A stretch of DNA of 64,000 bases. Source: Oscillospiraceae bacterium (GTDB lineage Bacteria; Bacillota; Clostridia; Oscillospirales; Acutalibacteraceae). The translations under genes were made by a program, and so were the position numbers. The stretch lies in NCBI GenBank assembly GCA_031280825.1, contig JAITGE010000006.1:1-64000 (forward strand), given 5' to 3'. Position 1 is the stretch's first letter; the number at the start of each line of letters is the position of its first letter. The notes below the pieces were generated by a model. It worked only from the letters and a program-made list of their open reading frames with translations. It had not been told where the DNA came from and did not search any database. Below are positions 34,034-43,445 of this stretch, in pieces.

Positions 34034-34912
34034 TTGAGCGAAGTGGTTTACGTCGATGTTCTGGTCGCCATCAATATTTTCACAACGTTCCTTTTGCTGG
34101 CCGCCGCGCATTTTTTCTCGGGCATACAGCCCAAACGCTGGCGGCTGCTGGCGGCATCGCTCCTGGGCGGCGCAAGCGCGCTGCTGATTTTTCTGCCCCC
34201 CTCGCCCTGGTATTTTTTGCTGCCAACCAAGCTTTTGTGCAGTATACTGATCGTTTGGGCAGCGTTTGGGTTTGGCGGACGAAAGCGGTTTTTGCGCTGC
34301 TTCGCGGCATTTTTCGCAGTCAGCTTCGCGTTTGCGGGCATCATGCTCGCCCTCTGGCTCACACTGCACCCCGGCGGGATGTTCTACCAAAACGGCGCAG
34401 TCTACTTTGATGTGAACCTGATCACCTTTGTTGTTTTCGCCTGCCTTTGCTATGCCGCTGTGCGCGGGCTTGTGGCGCTGCTGCGGCGGCGGCATCCCGG
34501 CGCGAACCTCTGCCACGCGACCATCCAGATGCCCGGTCAAAGCATTACCCTGCCGGCGTTTTATGATTCGGGGAACCGCCTGACCGACGGCTTCACAGGC
34601 GCGCCGGTCGTCGTTGCGGAATTCGCGGCGCTCCGCTCTTTTTTGCCGGCGGCGCTGCACCCGTTCTTTCGCGGGGAGGAAAGCATCGCCCTGCTCCCGG
34701 AGGAGGAGGCTTGGCGGGCGCGGCTGCGCGAAATCCCATACCACGCGCTGGGGCGCAAGGGTCTGCTGCCCGCCTTCCGCAGCGATCTTGTGACAGTCAA
34801 GGCAAAGGATATGGTACAGCCCACGGCGCAGGCAATTGTCGCCGTCACGAACGAAAGCCTCGGGGATGGGAGCTATCATTTGCTCCTGCAAGCAACTATG
34901 CTGGAAAAATGA
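34034..34912 (+). CDS. spoIIGA: Sigma-E processing protease SpoIIGA
   Basis: 292 residues from TTG 34034 (AAGGAAGGG upstream), or slightly longer from ATG 33998. Five hydrophobic segments fill the first 160 residues, then a cytoplasmic domain with the aspartic-protease motif LPAFYDSGN (DSG for the usual DTG) and IPYHALGRKGLLPAFRSD. SpoIIGA sits in the asymmetric septum and removes the pro-sequence of sigma-E. The sigE gene follows 41 bases downstream. Confidence 0.9.
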   Translation: MSEVVYVDVLVAINIFTTFLLLAAAHFFSGIQPKRWRLLAASLLGGASALLIFLPPSPWYFLLPTKLLCSILIVWAAFGFGGRKRFLRCFAAFFAVSFAFAGIMLALWLTLHPGGMFYQNGAVYFDVNLITFVVFACLCYAAVRGLVALLRRRHPGANLCHATIQMPGQSITLPAFYDSGNRLTDGFTGAPVVVAEFAALRSFLPAALHPFFRGEESIALLPEEEAWRARLREIPYHALGRKGLLPAFRSDLVTVKAKDMVQPTAQAIVAVTNESLGDGSYHLLLQATMLEK

Positions 34913-34953
34913 CGCGTTCAACATAGAAATTGGAAGAAAGCGGGTGTTGATTC

Positions 34954-35676
34954 ATGGGGATGAAGGGATGGCTCCGGCGGCTGCGTCTGTGGCTTCGAAG
35001 ACTCTTCCGCAGGCGGAAGGGGGATATTTACTATATCAACGGTCCGCAGACGCTGCCCTATCCGCTGAGCCAGGAGGAAGAAACGGAGGCTATGGAGCGG
35101 CTGCGCAGCGGCGACGAAAGCGTGCGCGAAACACTTATCACGCGCAACCTGCGGCTGGTTGTTTATATCGCGAAAAAATTTGACAACAGCGGCGTGGGTG
35201 TGGAGGATTTGATTTCCATCGGCACGATAGGGCTGATCAAAGCGGTGCACACCTTTTGCCCGGAAAAAAACATCAAGCTGGCGACCTATGCCTCCCGCTG
35301 CATCGAAAATGAGATTTTGATGCACCTGCGCAAAATCCTGCCCACGCGCGGCGATGTTTCGATCGACGAGCCGCTCAACGTGGATTGGGATGGCAACGAG
35401 CTGCTGCTCTCGGATATTTTGGGCAGCGACGCCGACGCCATAAACATCGATGTGGAAGAGGCGGATGAGCGCAGCCTAATGATGCGCTGCGTGAACGCTT
35501 TGGAGGAACGCGAGCGCACCATTATGTGTATGCGTTTTGGCGTCGCGGGGCGCCGGGAGCACACGCAGAAGGAGGTCGCGGAGCTGCTGGGGATTTCGCA
35601 AAGCTATATTTCGCGGTTAGAAAAAAAGATCATCGGTCAGCTGAAGCGCGAAATGGAAATCGGCGCGGGACGATAA
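34954..35676 (+). CDS. sigE: Sporulation sigma factor SigE (pro-form)
   Basis: 240 residues. The Arg/Leu-rich N-terminal pro-region (about 1-25) is followed by [20 protein letters not shown], the conserved junction cleaved by SpoIIGA. Region 2 ([34 protein letters not shown]) and region 4 ([21 protein letters not shown]) are intact. It directs early mother-cell transcription in sporulation, so the host is a spore former. Confidence 0.95.
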   Translation: MGMKGWLRRLRLWLRRLFRRRKGDIYYINGPQTLPYPLSQEEETEAMERLRSGDESVRETLITRNLRLVVYIAKKFDNSGVGVEDLISIGTIGLIKAVHTFCPEKNIKLATYASRCIENEILMHLRKILPTRGDVSIDEPLNVDWDGNELLLSDILGSDADAINIDVEEADERSLMMRCVNALEERERTIMCMRFGVAGRREHTQKEVAELLGISQSYISRLEKKIIGQLKREMEIGAGR

Positions 35677-35691
35677 TCCCGCGCCTTTTTT
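35662..35691 (+). terminator. Terminator overlapping the sigE stop codon
   Basis: Perfect 9-bp stem GGCGCGGGA (35662-35670) with TCCCGCGCC (35677-35685), 6-base loop, then six T. The stop codon lies in the loop, so the last codons are part of the terminator. Confidence 0.85.
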
Positions 35692-35720
35692 GTAAACGTA
35701 AAGCCCCGCCGCACGCACGG

Positions 35721-36269
35721 CTACAGCTGCGCCGCGATCCACTTGTGGGCAGTTTCAAAAACGGTCGCGCCCAGCTCGCGCAAATCCGGGTTGTCCTCCT
35801 GCCCGCAAACCTGCGCAAAAACCGCGCCGACGCGCGCACGCGCGCTATCCTGCTTTTCCGCACCGCCGCGCAGCGCCAGCATATATTGCGTAAAAATACG
35901 CCCGTCCGAAACGGTATCCCAGAACGCCTTTTCGCGGTTGATGAGCGTGTTGTTCATCGTGGTGAGCGCCGCCTCCGCCAAAAGCTCCGGCGTGAGCAGC
36001 TCACGCAGCGCCGTTTGCGCCGAAAATAGCATCAGCACATGCAAATGCTGCTCCCATTCCGGGCACGGCGTAAAACCAAAGCTCTGCGCCAGGGCGACCA
36101 GCTCCGGGCTGCGCGCCGAAAAAGTTGCCAAATCGCGCCCCAGCTGCTTCGCCTTCCCCAGTTGTCCGCTCTGCCGCTGCGCTTCGGTTTCCTGCGCCAA
36201 AGCATCCAAATCCGCGGCGGCTGCTCCGGTGACGCCGGTAAAAATCCGGATATCCTCGTCCCGCTCCAT
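35721..36269 (-). CDS. Hypothetical protein
   Basis: 182 residues, not recognised. The composition is helical and soluble, with no signal peptide or membrane segment. The first 60 residues are charged and coiled-coil-like (DLDALAQETEAQRQSGQLGKAKQLGRDL). GGGGGGAA lies before ATG 36269. The gene follows the PHP gene by 45 bases on the same strand, so they are likely cotranscribed. Confidence 0.65.
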   Translation of the reverse strand: MERDEDIRIFTGVTGAAAADLDALAQETEAQRQSGQLGKAKQLGRDLATFSARSPELVALAQSFGFTPCPEWEQHLHVLMLFSAQTALRELLTPELLAEAALTTMNNTLINREKAFWDTVSDGRIFTQYMLALRGGAEKQDSARARVGAVFAQVCGQEDNPDLRELGATVFETAHKWIAAQL

Positions 36270-36314
36270 TGCCTTCCCCCCTCTGAAGCCTGCGCCGCAA
36301 AGCCCCGCGCAAGC

Positions 36315-37184
36315 CTAAACAGCCGCTACCTGCCGCCGCGTACGGCGCATACGCGTTTTATAGCTCAGCAGGGAGCTAACCTGCGCATCGTTCACCTGCT
36401 CACAGCCGATGGTAACACAGCCGTTGCCATACATCCCGCGGAAGTCGCTGCCGCCGGTAACCAATATGTTCTCCGCCTTCGCCAGCGCCAGGAGCTGCTT
36501 CTGCGCCTCACGCGTGTTGGCGCGGTGGTAGACCTCAATGCCATCCAAGCCCAAGGGCAGCAAGCCCTCCAGCAGCTCGCTCACGCCGTTTTCGCCGGGA
36601 TGCGCCAAAACCGCAATGCCGCCGGCCTGGCGCACGGCGTCTATGACCTCCGCCGGGGAGGGGAATTTGGGCTGCACCAGGATATTTTCATCGCTTTCGG
36701 GGGAAAACAACGCTTCATAAACCGCACCGTAGATGCGGTCGGTCATCCCGCTCTCCAGCAGCGCGCGAAGCATGTGCTGCGGATAAACGCAGGTCGCCCC
36801 CTTCGCGCATTCCTGCACCAACTCGGCGCTGATGGGGAAGCGCTGCAAAAGCTTCAGCAGCATGTATTGGCTGGCGCGCTTACGCGCCTGAATATTGTCG
36901 TGGCACAGCCCCTCCAGGCGATCGGGGCTTTCGGGCAGATAGCAAAGGATGTGCACTTCCTTCCCCGTGGCGGCGTCGGTGGAGGAAAGCTCCACCCCGG
37001 GGATGACCTGCACCCCGAAGCGATCTCCCATAACGCGGGCGCGCTCCGTGCCGCCCAGGCAATCCTGGTCTGTGACGGCAATCGTCGCCATGCCCTGCTT
37101 TTTTGCCAGCGTAATAATATCGCCAATCCCCATGGAGCCGTCCGATAATCGCGTATGACAATGTAAATCCCCCGCCAAAGCCAT
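36315..37184 (-). CDS. PHP-domain phosphoesterase with altered metal ligands
   Basis: 289 residues. GDLHCHTRLSDGS and IPGVELSS are PHP motifs I and III, and LAHPG is the next metal-binding box. Two positions depart from the family: motif II reads TDQDCLGG rather than TDHD, and the last motif reads GSDFRG rather than GSDFHG. Relatives (YciV/RNase AM type) hydrolyse nucleoside 3',5'-bisphosphates or short RNA. The substitutions may change metal number or activity. A promoter lies upstream. Confidence 0.8.
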   Translation of the reverse strand: MALAGDLHCHTRLSDGSMGIGDIITLAKKQGMATIAVTDQDCLGGTERARVMGDRFGVQVIPGVELSSTDAATGKEVHILCYLPESPDRLEGLCHDNIQARKRASQYMLLKLLQRFPISAELVQECAKGATCVYPQHMLRALLESGMTDRIYGAVYEALFSPESDENILVQPKFPSPAEVIDAVRQAGGIAVLAHPGENGVSELLEGLLPLGLDGIEVYHRANTREAQKQLLALAKAENILVTGGSDFRGMYGNGCVTIGCEQVNDAQVSSLLSYKTRMRRTRRQVAAV

Positions 37185-37210
37185 TTCCCCCTTACAATTA
37201 CTCCCATCTT

Positions 37211-37239
37211 ATTATAAAGCATTGCAAGAAAAATTGCAA
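37211..37239 (-). promoter_or_regulatory. Promoter of the PHP operon
   Basis: Minus-strand TTGCAA (37234-37239) and TATAAT (37211-37216), 17-base spacer; the start codon is 27 bases further. Confidence 0.75.
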
Positions 37240-37304
37240 GCGCAAATTTTAGCAAAATGCGCCAAATATATCCGGTTGGGGCGGCAGCCTGCTTTCCATC
37301 CTGC

Positions 37305-39377
37305 TTACCCCAGCAGCTCGCCTTCCGCCTGCTCCTTTACCATGGAACCCATAGAACCAAAATAATATTCGTATATGTCACGGACAATGGGCATCGTCGG
37401 CTCCGAATTGTTGCAGCCCTCACCCACGGCGATCACGGCAATTTCCGGCTTATCATAGGGCGCGAAGGTGATGAAGATACCGTTGTTGATCCGCGTTGGC
37501 ACTCCGTTCACGCTGCGCACCACCTGGCTCGTGCCTGTCTTCGCGGCGACCTCCACGGGCAGCCCGCCCAAATAACGCTCCGCCGATCCGCCGGAATACG
37601 TGCCGGCGCGGAGCATGGCCGAACGCACCAGCGCGTAATGCTCTTTGGCGACGCCCGTCGTTCCAAGCACCTCCGGCTGGTTCACAAGCAGCGGCTCCAT
37701 CGTCGTGCTGTTGCGCACGCTTTGGATGAAATGCGCCCGGTAACGCGTGCCGCCGTTGGCAATCGTCGCGGCATACACCGCGATTTGCATGGGCGTGAAC
37801 AGGTTGTTTTGCCCGATGCCCGTTTGGATGTTATAGCCGGCAAACCACTGCTGCCCCAAAAGCGCGCGGCGTTCAGGGGAATCCATCACCCCGGTTTCTT
37901 CCGGCAGCTCCGTTCCGGTTTTTTGCCCCAGCCCCATCGAAAGCCGGTAGGCGTTGAGCTTTTCATAGGTCAGAATCCGCCCCATCTCATAGAAGAAGGA
38001 ATTGCAGCTATCCACCAGCGCTTTATAGACATTCAACGGTCTTCCGCCGTGGTAGCGCACCTGGTCGCACTTAAAGGTCGTATCTAGAAAATGATATTTC
38101 CCCGTGCAGTTGTAGGTGTAATTTTCGGTGATGATCCCCTCCTGCAGCGCCGCCAAAGCGCCGGAGGGCTTAATGGTTGATCCAGGCTCATATGTTCCGC
38201 GCAGGACCCGGTCCCACAGCGGCGCGGCGGGATCCTTCGCAAGCGCGGCGACATTCTCGGCATATGCGGTCACGTCATAATCCGGGTAGCTTACGGCGGC
38301 AAGCACCGCGAAGCTGTTCACGTCCAACACGACGACCGCCCCGCCAATGGGGACGTCCGCCCGTTTGCTTTCAAATTGCGTCATGTATTTTGGAAAGGCG
38401 TCCTGCACCATACGCTGCAAGCCGCTGTCGATGGTCAAAACGACTGTGTTGCCCTGCACGGCCTCCTGCACGCGCACCGTTTCGGCATTCCCGTTGGAAT
38501 CCACCATCACCTGGTTCAGACCCTCGTGCCCGCGCAGCCAGCCCTCCGCCGCGCGCTCTATGCCGGAAGCGCCGTAGACATCGTTGAGCTTATAGCCTTC
38601 CTCCTTGTGCGCTGCGTAATCGCTTTCGCTGATTGCGCCCACGCGCCCCAGGATATGCGGGGCAAGCGTCCCATCCAAATAGGAGCGGATGGGCACGACC
38701 TTGCTGTTCACGCCGGCATACAGCGTGCTGTTTTCCTTAATGACCGAAACCAGCGCGCCGGGCACGTCTTCGGCAAAGGTATACGGTGTGCTGGTGGTGT
38801 AGCCGACGCGCCACATGCCATATTGCACCGAAGCCAGCTTGCGCGCTGTAACGGCGTCATAGTCTTTCAGGTCATAGCGTTCCGCCAGCGCGTCCAGGCA
38901 ATTCTGCGCCGTGGCGTAGGTGTTGAGGTTGAGCTTGCCGGGGCTTTTCAGCTCCGCGATTTCCGTTTCCATTTCCGGCAGAAATTCCGCCTGCCCCGCC
39001 GCGTTCCACTGAATCGGCAAGGGATCCAGCCAATCCGCACCGTGCTTTTCAAACAGGGCAAGCAGCGAAACCAGCAGCGCGTTGCGCCTCGCCTGCCCCG
39101 CGGCGGAGCTGCGATCCGGAAAATACGGATGCTCAAAAATCAGCGACACGCTCGCCTTGTTTTCCACCAGAGGGATCCCGCTGCGATCCAAGAGTATCCC
39201 GCGCGCAGCAGGAACAGCGACGCTGGAGCTGGTGATCGCGCGAATCTCGCTGATCCGCGGACCATCCACCAGCTGCACCTTGGCAAGCGTCGCCACAAAG
39301 CCGGAAAGTACCGCCAGCAGCAGCCCCAGTAGCCATCCGCCGCGCCGGTTCAGTTTTTTCAGCGTTACAGTCTTCAT
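37305..39377 (-). CDS. Class B penicillin-binding protein (transpeptidase)
   Basis: 690 residues: one N-terminal membrane anchor (GGWLLGLLLAVLSGFVATLA), a dimerisation region with RGILLDRSGIPLVEN, then a transpeptidase with the active-site YEPGSTIKP (SxxK), SCNSFF (SxN) and KTGTSQ (KTG). It crosslinks peptidoglycan outside the membrane. The PBP2/SpoVD group fits, but elongation and sporulation roles cannot be separated from sequence. Its ATG overlaps the dnaN stop, an unusual coupling. Confidence 0.9.
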   Translation of the reverse strand: MKTVTLKKLNRRGGWLLGLLLAVLSGFVATLAKVQLVDGPRISEIRAITSSSVAVPAARGILLDRSGIPLVENKASVSLIFEHPYFPDRSSAAGQARRNALLVSLLALFEKHGADWLDPLPIQWNAAGQAEFLPEMETEIAELKSPGKLNLNTYATAQNCLDALAERYDLKDYDAVTARKLASVQYGMWRVGYTTSTPYTFAEDVPGALVSVIKENSTLYAGVNSKVVPIRSYLDGTLAPHILGRVGAISESDYAAHKEEGYKLNDVYGASGIERAAEGWLRGHEGLNQVMVDSNGNAETVRVQEAVQGNTVVLTIDSGLQRMVQDAFPKYMTQFESKRADVPIGGAVVVLDVNSFAVLAAVSYPDYDVTAYAENVAALAKDPAAPLWDRVLRGTYEPGSTIKPSGALAALQEGIITENYTYNCTGKYHFLDTTFKCDQVRYHGGRPLNVYKALVDSCNSFFYEMGRILTYEKLNAYRLSMGLGQKTGTELPEETGVMDSPERRALLGQQWFAGYNIQTGIGQNNLFTPMQIAVYAATIANGGTRYRAHFIQSVRNSTTMEPLLVNQPEVLGTTGVAKEHYALVRSAMLRAGTYSGGSAERYLGGLPVEVAAKTGTSQVVRSVNGVPTRINNGIFITFAPYDKPEIAVIAVGEGCNNSEPTMPIVRDIYEYYFGSMGSMVKEQAEGELLG

Positions 39378-40486
39378 TCTGCTTTTAGTCGAACCGGCAG
39401 CACCATAAAGAGGAAGCTATCCCCCTCCGGGGGCAAAATAAGCGCCGGCGCGACGGGCCCGGCAAAGCGCAGGCGCACCTCGTCGGTGTCGCAGGCGCGC
39501 AGGGCATCCAGCAAAAAGCGGTTGTTAAAGCCAACCTCAAACGGCTCGCCGCTGATATCCGCCCCCACGGAATCCCGCGCCGTCCCCACCCCGGTGACGC
39601 AGGTTAGCTCCAGCCGTCCCAGATCCGTTTGCAGCTCGCAGCGAATCGGGCTTTTGATTTTTTCTGTGATAATGAGGGATATGCGCTCAATCGCGCTGAT
39701 CAGCGCGCGGGTATCCATCGCCGCCTCCGCCGTGTGCTCGGCGGGGATCGCCATTTCGTAGTTCATGAATTCGCCGTCAAGCAAACGCGAAACCACATGG
39801 TATCCGCCCAAATCAAACACGATGTGCCGCTTGCCAACGGCAATGGAAACCTCGCCCTCCTCCGCCGCCAGCTTCACCAGCTCGTTGAGCGTTTTCGGCG
39901 GCACGACAAAGCTCAGTTCCTCGCCTTCATAGGCAATCGGCTCGCGGCGCAGCGCCAGGCGGAAGCCGTCAATGGCCGCCAGACGAAGCTCACCCGAGCG
40001 AAGCTCAAACTTCACGCCCGTGTGCACCGGCTTGGTATCCGGGTTGATTGCCACGGCAAAAATGGTCTGCCGGATCATTTCTTTTAAGATGCCCTGCGGC
40101 AAAACCAGCGGGGAACCGCCGGTAATGGATGGCAGCTCCGGGTATTCCTCCGGGCTTTGCCCGTTAATACGGTAGCTGCTCTCGCCGCTGGTGATGCCGG
40201 CAAGGCAGCGTGCGTCTGATTCCAGCGAAACGGTGTCGCCCGGCACGCGGCGCAAAATTTCGCAGAGAACGCGGGCGTTTAGGACCAAAGCGCCTTCCTC
40301 CTGCACCTCCGCCTCCATGCTGGTTTGGATGCCGACCTCAAGGTCATAGCCGGTGAGCCAGAGACGCCCTTCTCCGGCGCGGATTAAAATGCCCTCCAGC
40401 GCGGGGATCGTCGTTTTGCCGGAAATTGCCCGCTGCACATTCTGGCAGCAAGCAGAAAGAAGCTCCGCAGCGCAAACGAATTTCAT
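39374..40486 (-). CDS. dnaN: DNA polymerase III beta subunit (sliding clamp)
   Basis: 370 residues, normal for DnaN. Three clamp repeats are evident; the N-terminus MKFVCAAELLSACCQNVQRAIS and the C-terminal FLFMVLPVRL are typical. It forms the ring that holds polymerase on DNA. AAAGGTGG precedes ATG 40486. dnaA is not adjacent: recR lies upstream and a class B PBP gene overlaps downstream, unlike the common dnaA-dnaN order. Confidence 0.95.
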   Translation of the reverse strand: MKFVCAAELLSACCQNVQRAISGKTTIPALEGILIRAGEGRLWLTGYDLEVGIQTSMEAEVQEEGALVLNARVLCEILRRVPGDTVSLESDARCLAGITSGESSYRINGQSPEEYPELPSITGGSPLVLPQGILKEMIRQTIFAVAINPDTKPVHTGVKFELRSGELRLAAIDGFRLALRREPIAYEGEELSFVVPPKTLNELVKLAAEEGEVSIAVGKRHIVFDLGGYHVVSRLLDGEFMNYEMAIPAEHTAEAAMDTRALISAIERISLIITEKIKSPIRCELQTDLGRLELTCVTGVGTARDSVGADISGEPFEVGFNNRFLLDALRACDTDEVRLRFAGPVAPALILPPEGDSFLFMVLPVRLKAE

Positions 40487-40882
40487 GAATAAACCACCTT
40501 TCCGGAATGAATGTATGTTATCTATCTATATTTAGTAGTAGTAGTAGGGGCGGTGAAAAAGCGGGAAAACGCGCGGAGCGCTTAAGCAGCACGGAAAACG
40601 GGGGTTGAGGACAACGGAAAACCTGTGAACAACATTTTGTTTTCAACAGGGGGGAGAACGGTGCGGTGGAACGTGTTGAAAGGGCGGCGGTTGATAAGGA
40701 AAAAAGACGGTTGAAAAGCGGAAAAAGAGGGGACGGTGAAAAAGGCTGTGAAAAGAGGCGGAAGACGCGGTGGAGGAAGGGACGCGTTCTTTTCTGAAGA
40801 AAAGAACCAAAAGACTTTCGCCGCTGCGCGCTTGTGGAAAACCTCTTTGTTGAAAATAATGTGTGCTTTGGGGCGGTAAAGG
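40487..40882. other. Purine-rich intergenic region between recR and dnaN
   Basis: A gap of 396 bases with no credible gene. The plus strand is strongly purine-rich, with repeated GGTGAAAA, GGTTGAAAA and GGTTGATAAGG words. One DnaA-box-like word (TGTGGAAAA, 40833-40841) differs from TGTGGATAA at one position and another (TGTGAACAA, 40624-40632) at two. A perfect 10-bp hairpin with a 2-base loop spans 40786-40807. A (TAG)5-like run lies near 40532-40546. It must hold the dnaN promoter; an origin-type function is only a possibility. Confidence 0.5.
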
Positions 40883-41494
40883 TTACATAGAACGGCGCCC
40901 TTCAAGTGCTCTGGCAAGGGTGACCTCGTCGGCATATTCCAAATCGGCGCCGACAGGCACGCCGTAGGCTAAGCGGCTCACGCGCACGCCCAGGGGAAGG
41001 AGCAGGCGGGAAAGGTAGATTGCCGTGGCTTCGCCTTCCACGGTTGGGTTTGTCGCCATGATGATCTCTTGGAGCGCTCCGCCCTCGAGGCGGGCGAGCA
41101 GCTCCTTTACGGTCAAATCCTCCGGCCCGATGCCGTTCAGCGGGGAAATCACGCCGTGCAGGACGTGGTACAGCCCGTGGAATTCATGCGTACGTTCAAT
41201 TGCGGCGACGTCGCGCGGGTCTTCAACGACGCAAAGGGTTGCGGGATCCCGCTTTGCGCTGCGGCAAATGGCGCAGATATCAGAATCTGTCCAATCGCAG
41301 CAAAGCGCGCAGCGGCGAATGGTTTCGCGCGCGGAAAGAATCGCTTCGGCAAAAGCCTTTGCCTTGCCTTCTTCCATTGTGATCACGGCGTGCGCCAGCC
41401 GCTGGGCGCTTTTCCGCCCGACACCGGGCAGCGCCCCGAATTGCTCCGCCAAGCGCGCCAGAGGCGCAATCTGCTGTTCCAAAAATGACGACAC
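40883..41494 (-). CDS. recR: Recombination protein RecR
   Basis: 203 residues. GALPGVGRKSAQRLA is the helix-hairpin-helix, CALCCDWTDSDICAIC the zinc finger, and LCVVEDPRDVAAIERT with the following Toprim segment is complete. RecR acts with RecF/RecO in loading RecA at gaps. It sits downstream of dnaX and ybaB, the standard Firmicutes order. Confidence 0.95.
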   Translation of the reverse strand: MSSFLEQQIAPLARLAEQFGALPGVGRKSAQRLAHAVITMEEGKAKAFAEAILSARETIRRCALCCDWTDSDICAICRSAKRDPATLCVVEDPRDVAAIERTHEFHGLYHVLHGVISPLNGIGPEDLTVKELLARLEGGALQEIIMATNPTVEGEATAIYLSRLLLPLGVRVSRLAYGVPVGADLEYADEVTLARALEGRRSM

Positions 41495-41521
41495 TCCATT
41501 ATTCAGTGTTACGCATAGCTT

Positions 41522-41860
41522 TTACAGCATCCCGGGCACGGAAAGCCCGCCCTGGGCGCGCTGTATGCCCTCTTCCATGGCGGCGTCCGCTTTGGAGAGC
41601 GCTTCGTTGAGCGCGGCCATGAGGAGATCCTCGAGCATTTCTGTGTCATCCGGGTCAACGACCTCGGGTTTAATTTTGATGCTGCGCACCTCGTGCTTGC
41701 CGTTCACCTCGGCGGTCACCGCGCCGCCGCCCACGCTTGCGCAAAAAGCGGTATTCTCTACCTCCTCCTGCGTGCGCGCGACTTCCTCCTGCATTTTTTG
41801 CAGGCGCTGCAGCATCGCGGCTTGCCCGCCCCTGTATTCCTCCGGCAACCGTGCTTTCAT
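41522..41860 (-). CDS. YbaB/EbfC nucleoid-associated protein
   Basis: 112 residues. LQKMQEEVARTQEEVENTAF and GGGAVTAEVNGKHEVRSIKIKPEVVDPDD match YbaB/EbfC, a small DNA-binding dimer. Located between dnaX and recR, as expected. Confidence 0.93.
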   Translation of the reverse strand: MKARLPEEYRGGQAAMLQRLQKMQEEVARTQEEVENTAFCASVGGGAVTAEVNGKHEVRSIKIKPEVVDPDDTEMLEDLLMAALNEALSKADAAMEEGIQRAQGGLSVPGML

Positions 41861-41901
41861 ATGAATTCTCCCATTCTGTTTATAGGGCGTGTCAACATAC
41901 C

Positions 41902-43389
41902 CTAGTTTCCAAGCTCCGCGGCTTTTTCCGCAAGCTGCGCAAGGGGATCCTTGGGCGGCGCTTCATTTTCCGGGCGGAAAATCCCGAGCCGGAGACTTTG
42001 CCCGGTGGCGTTTGCGATGGCGTCCTTCAGGCTGTTCGCCTGCGCGCTTTGCTTGATGAACATAGGGAAGGCGGGGTTCTCACTTTTGATGAGCACAAAG
42101 CCGTCCCTTGTGACGGCGCTTGAGCCGGCTAGAATTCCGGCCAGCGGCGGATTGGCGGTCTGCAGCGCCGTGAGCACGCTCTCCCATTGCGGGAAGGCGT
42201 GGAGGACGCCGCCGGTCGTCTGCGCGGGGGGCTTTGGCGCGGAAGGCTTTGCGTCCTCCTTCGGCGGGGCTTGCGGCTTTGCTTCCCGCGCGCCGTCTTT
42301 TATCTCCGCTGCCGCGCACAGGCGGATCAGCGCGATTTCCATTTCCATGCGCTTATCGCTGCTGCGGCGCAGGCTGCCCGCCGCGGCTTCAAGCCGTTCC
42401 ATAAAGCCCAGCAGCTGCGCGGCGCTGCTTTTGCCGGCTTGGGTTTTGTAGAGGGTAAAATCCTCCTCGGTGCAAACGACAAGCTCACGCGGACTCTTCA
42501 CCACCAGCAGCACCAAAAGGTTCCGCAGGTGAAACAGCAGATCCTCACACAGGCGTTCCATGTCACAGGCATCCTGGTAGAGTGTTTGAACGAGCGCCAG
42601 GGCGGCGGGGATATCGCCGGAAAGGCAGGCGTCTGTCAGCGCGAACAGGTAGTGCCTGTCTGCCATCCCGATGCAGCGCGCCACGTGCGCGGCGGTGACG
42701 GTGTCGGTTTCCACGCGGCAGCGGTCGAGCAGCGAGAGGGCGTCGCGCATGGCGCCGTCGGCAATGCGGGCGAGCAGGAGCGCGGCCTCCGCCTCGAGGG
42801 TAAACTGCTCCTGTTCGGCAATAAAGCGGAGCCGCGCGGCAATATCCTCCGCGCTGATGCGGTGAAAATCAAAGCGCTGGCAGCGGGATAACACCGTCGC
42901 AGGGAGCTTATGCACCTCCGTCGTCGCCAAAATAAAGATGACGTATTCCGGTGGCTCTTCAAGCGTTTTGAGCAGGGCGTTGAACGCGCCCGCCGAAAGC
43001 ATGTGCACCTCGTCAATAATATAAACGCGGAATTTGCCCTGGGCGGGCAAAAAGGAGGTTTCCTCGCGCAGGTCGCGGATGTTATCCACGCCATTGTTGC
43101 TGGCGGCGTCGATTTCGATCACATCCATCACTGCGCCGCTGTCGATGCCGCGGCAAAGGGCGCAGACGTTGCACGGCTCGCCATCCCGGGGTTCCCGGCA
43201 GTTGACCGCCTTTGCAAGCAAACGGGCGCAGGAGGTTTTGCCCGTTCCGCGCGGCCCGGTGAAAAGATAGGCATGACCCAAACGACCCGACGCCAGCGCG
43301 TGGCGCAGCGTAGTCGTCACGTGCGGCTGCCCGGAAATCTCGCCGAAGGTTCGTGACCGCCATTTGCGGTAGAGCACTTGGTAGGACAT
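41902..43389 (-). CDS. dnaX: DNA polymerase III gamma/tau subunit
   Basis: 495 residues from ATG 43389 (MSYQVLYRKWRSRTF). Walker A GPRGTGKTS, a zinc-binding Cys set (CREPRDGEPCNVCALC) and IDEVHMLS are clear, followed by the AAA+ sensor GATTEVHKLPATVLSRCQRF in near form. The C-terminal third is the less conserved tau region. It is the clamp-loader motor. The longer open frame to 43575 is the SRP RNA gene read through and is not coding. Confidence 0.95.
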   Translation of the reverse strand: MSYQVLYRKWRSRTFGEISGQPHVTTTLRHALASGRLGHAYLFTGPRGTGKTSCARLLAKAVNCREPRDGEPCNVCALCRGIDSGAVMDVIEIDAASNNGVDNIRDLREETSFLPAQGKFRVYIIDEVHMLSAGAFNALLKTLEEPPEYVIFILATTEVHKLPATVLSRCQRFDFHRISAEDIAARLRFIAEQEQFTLEAEAALLLARIADGAMRDALSLLDRCRVETDTVTAAHVARCIGMADRHYLFALTDACLSGDIPAALALVQTLYQDACDMERLCEDLLFHLRNLLVLLVVKSPRELVVCTEEDFTLYKTQAGKSSAAQLLGFMERLEAAAGSLRRSSDKRMEMEIALIRLCAAAEIKDGAREAKPQAPPKEDAKPSAPKPPAQTTGGVLHAFPQWESVLTALQTANPPLAGILAGSSAVTRDGFVLIKSENPAFPMFIKQSAQANSLKDAIANATGQSLRLGIFRPENEAPPKDPLAQLAEKAAELGN

Positions 43390-43445
43390 AGAGCACCTGT
43401 TTAAAATAAATATAATTATGAAAATGCGGCATTTTTTGCGTCCGA

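Noticed and set aside
36039-37148. Plus-strand open frame of 369 codons across the PHP gene and the hypothetical gene
   Set aside because: Spans two real minus-strand genes; composition is that of a shadow frame.
40582-40935. Minus-strand frame of 117 codons in the recR-dnaN gap
   Set aside because: Phe/Pro-rich translation of a purine-skewed repeat region; no ribosome site and overlaps recR.
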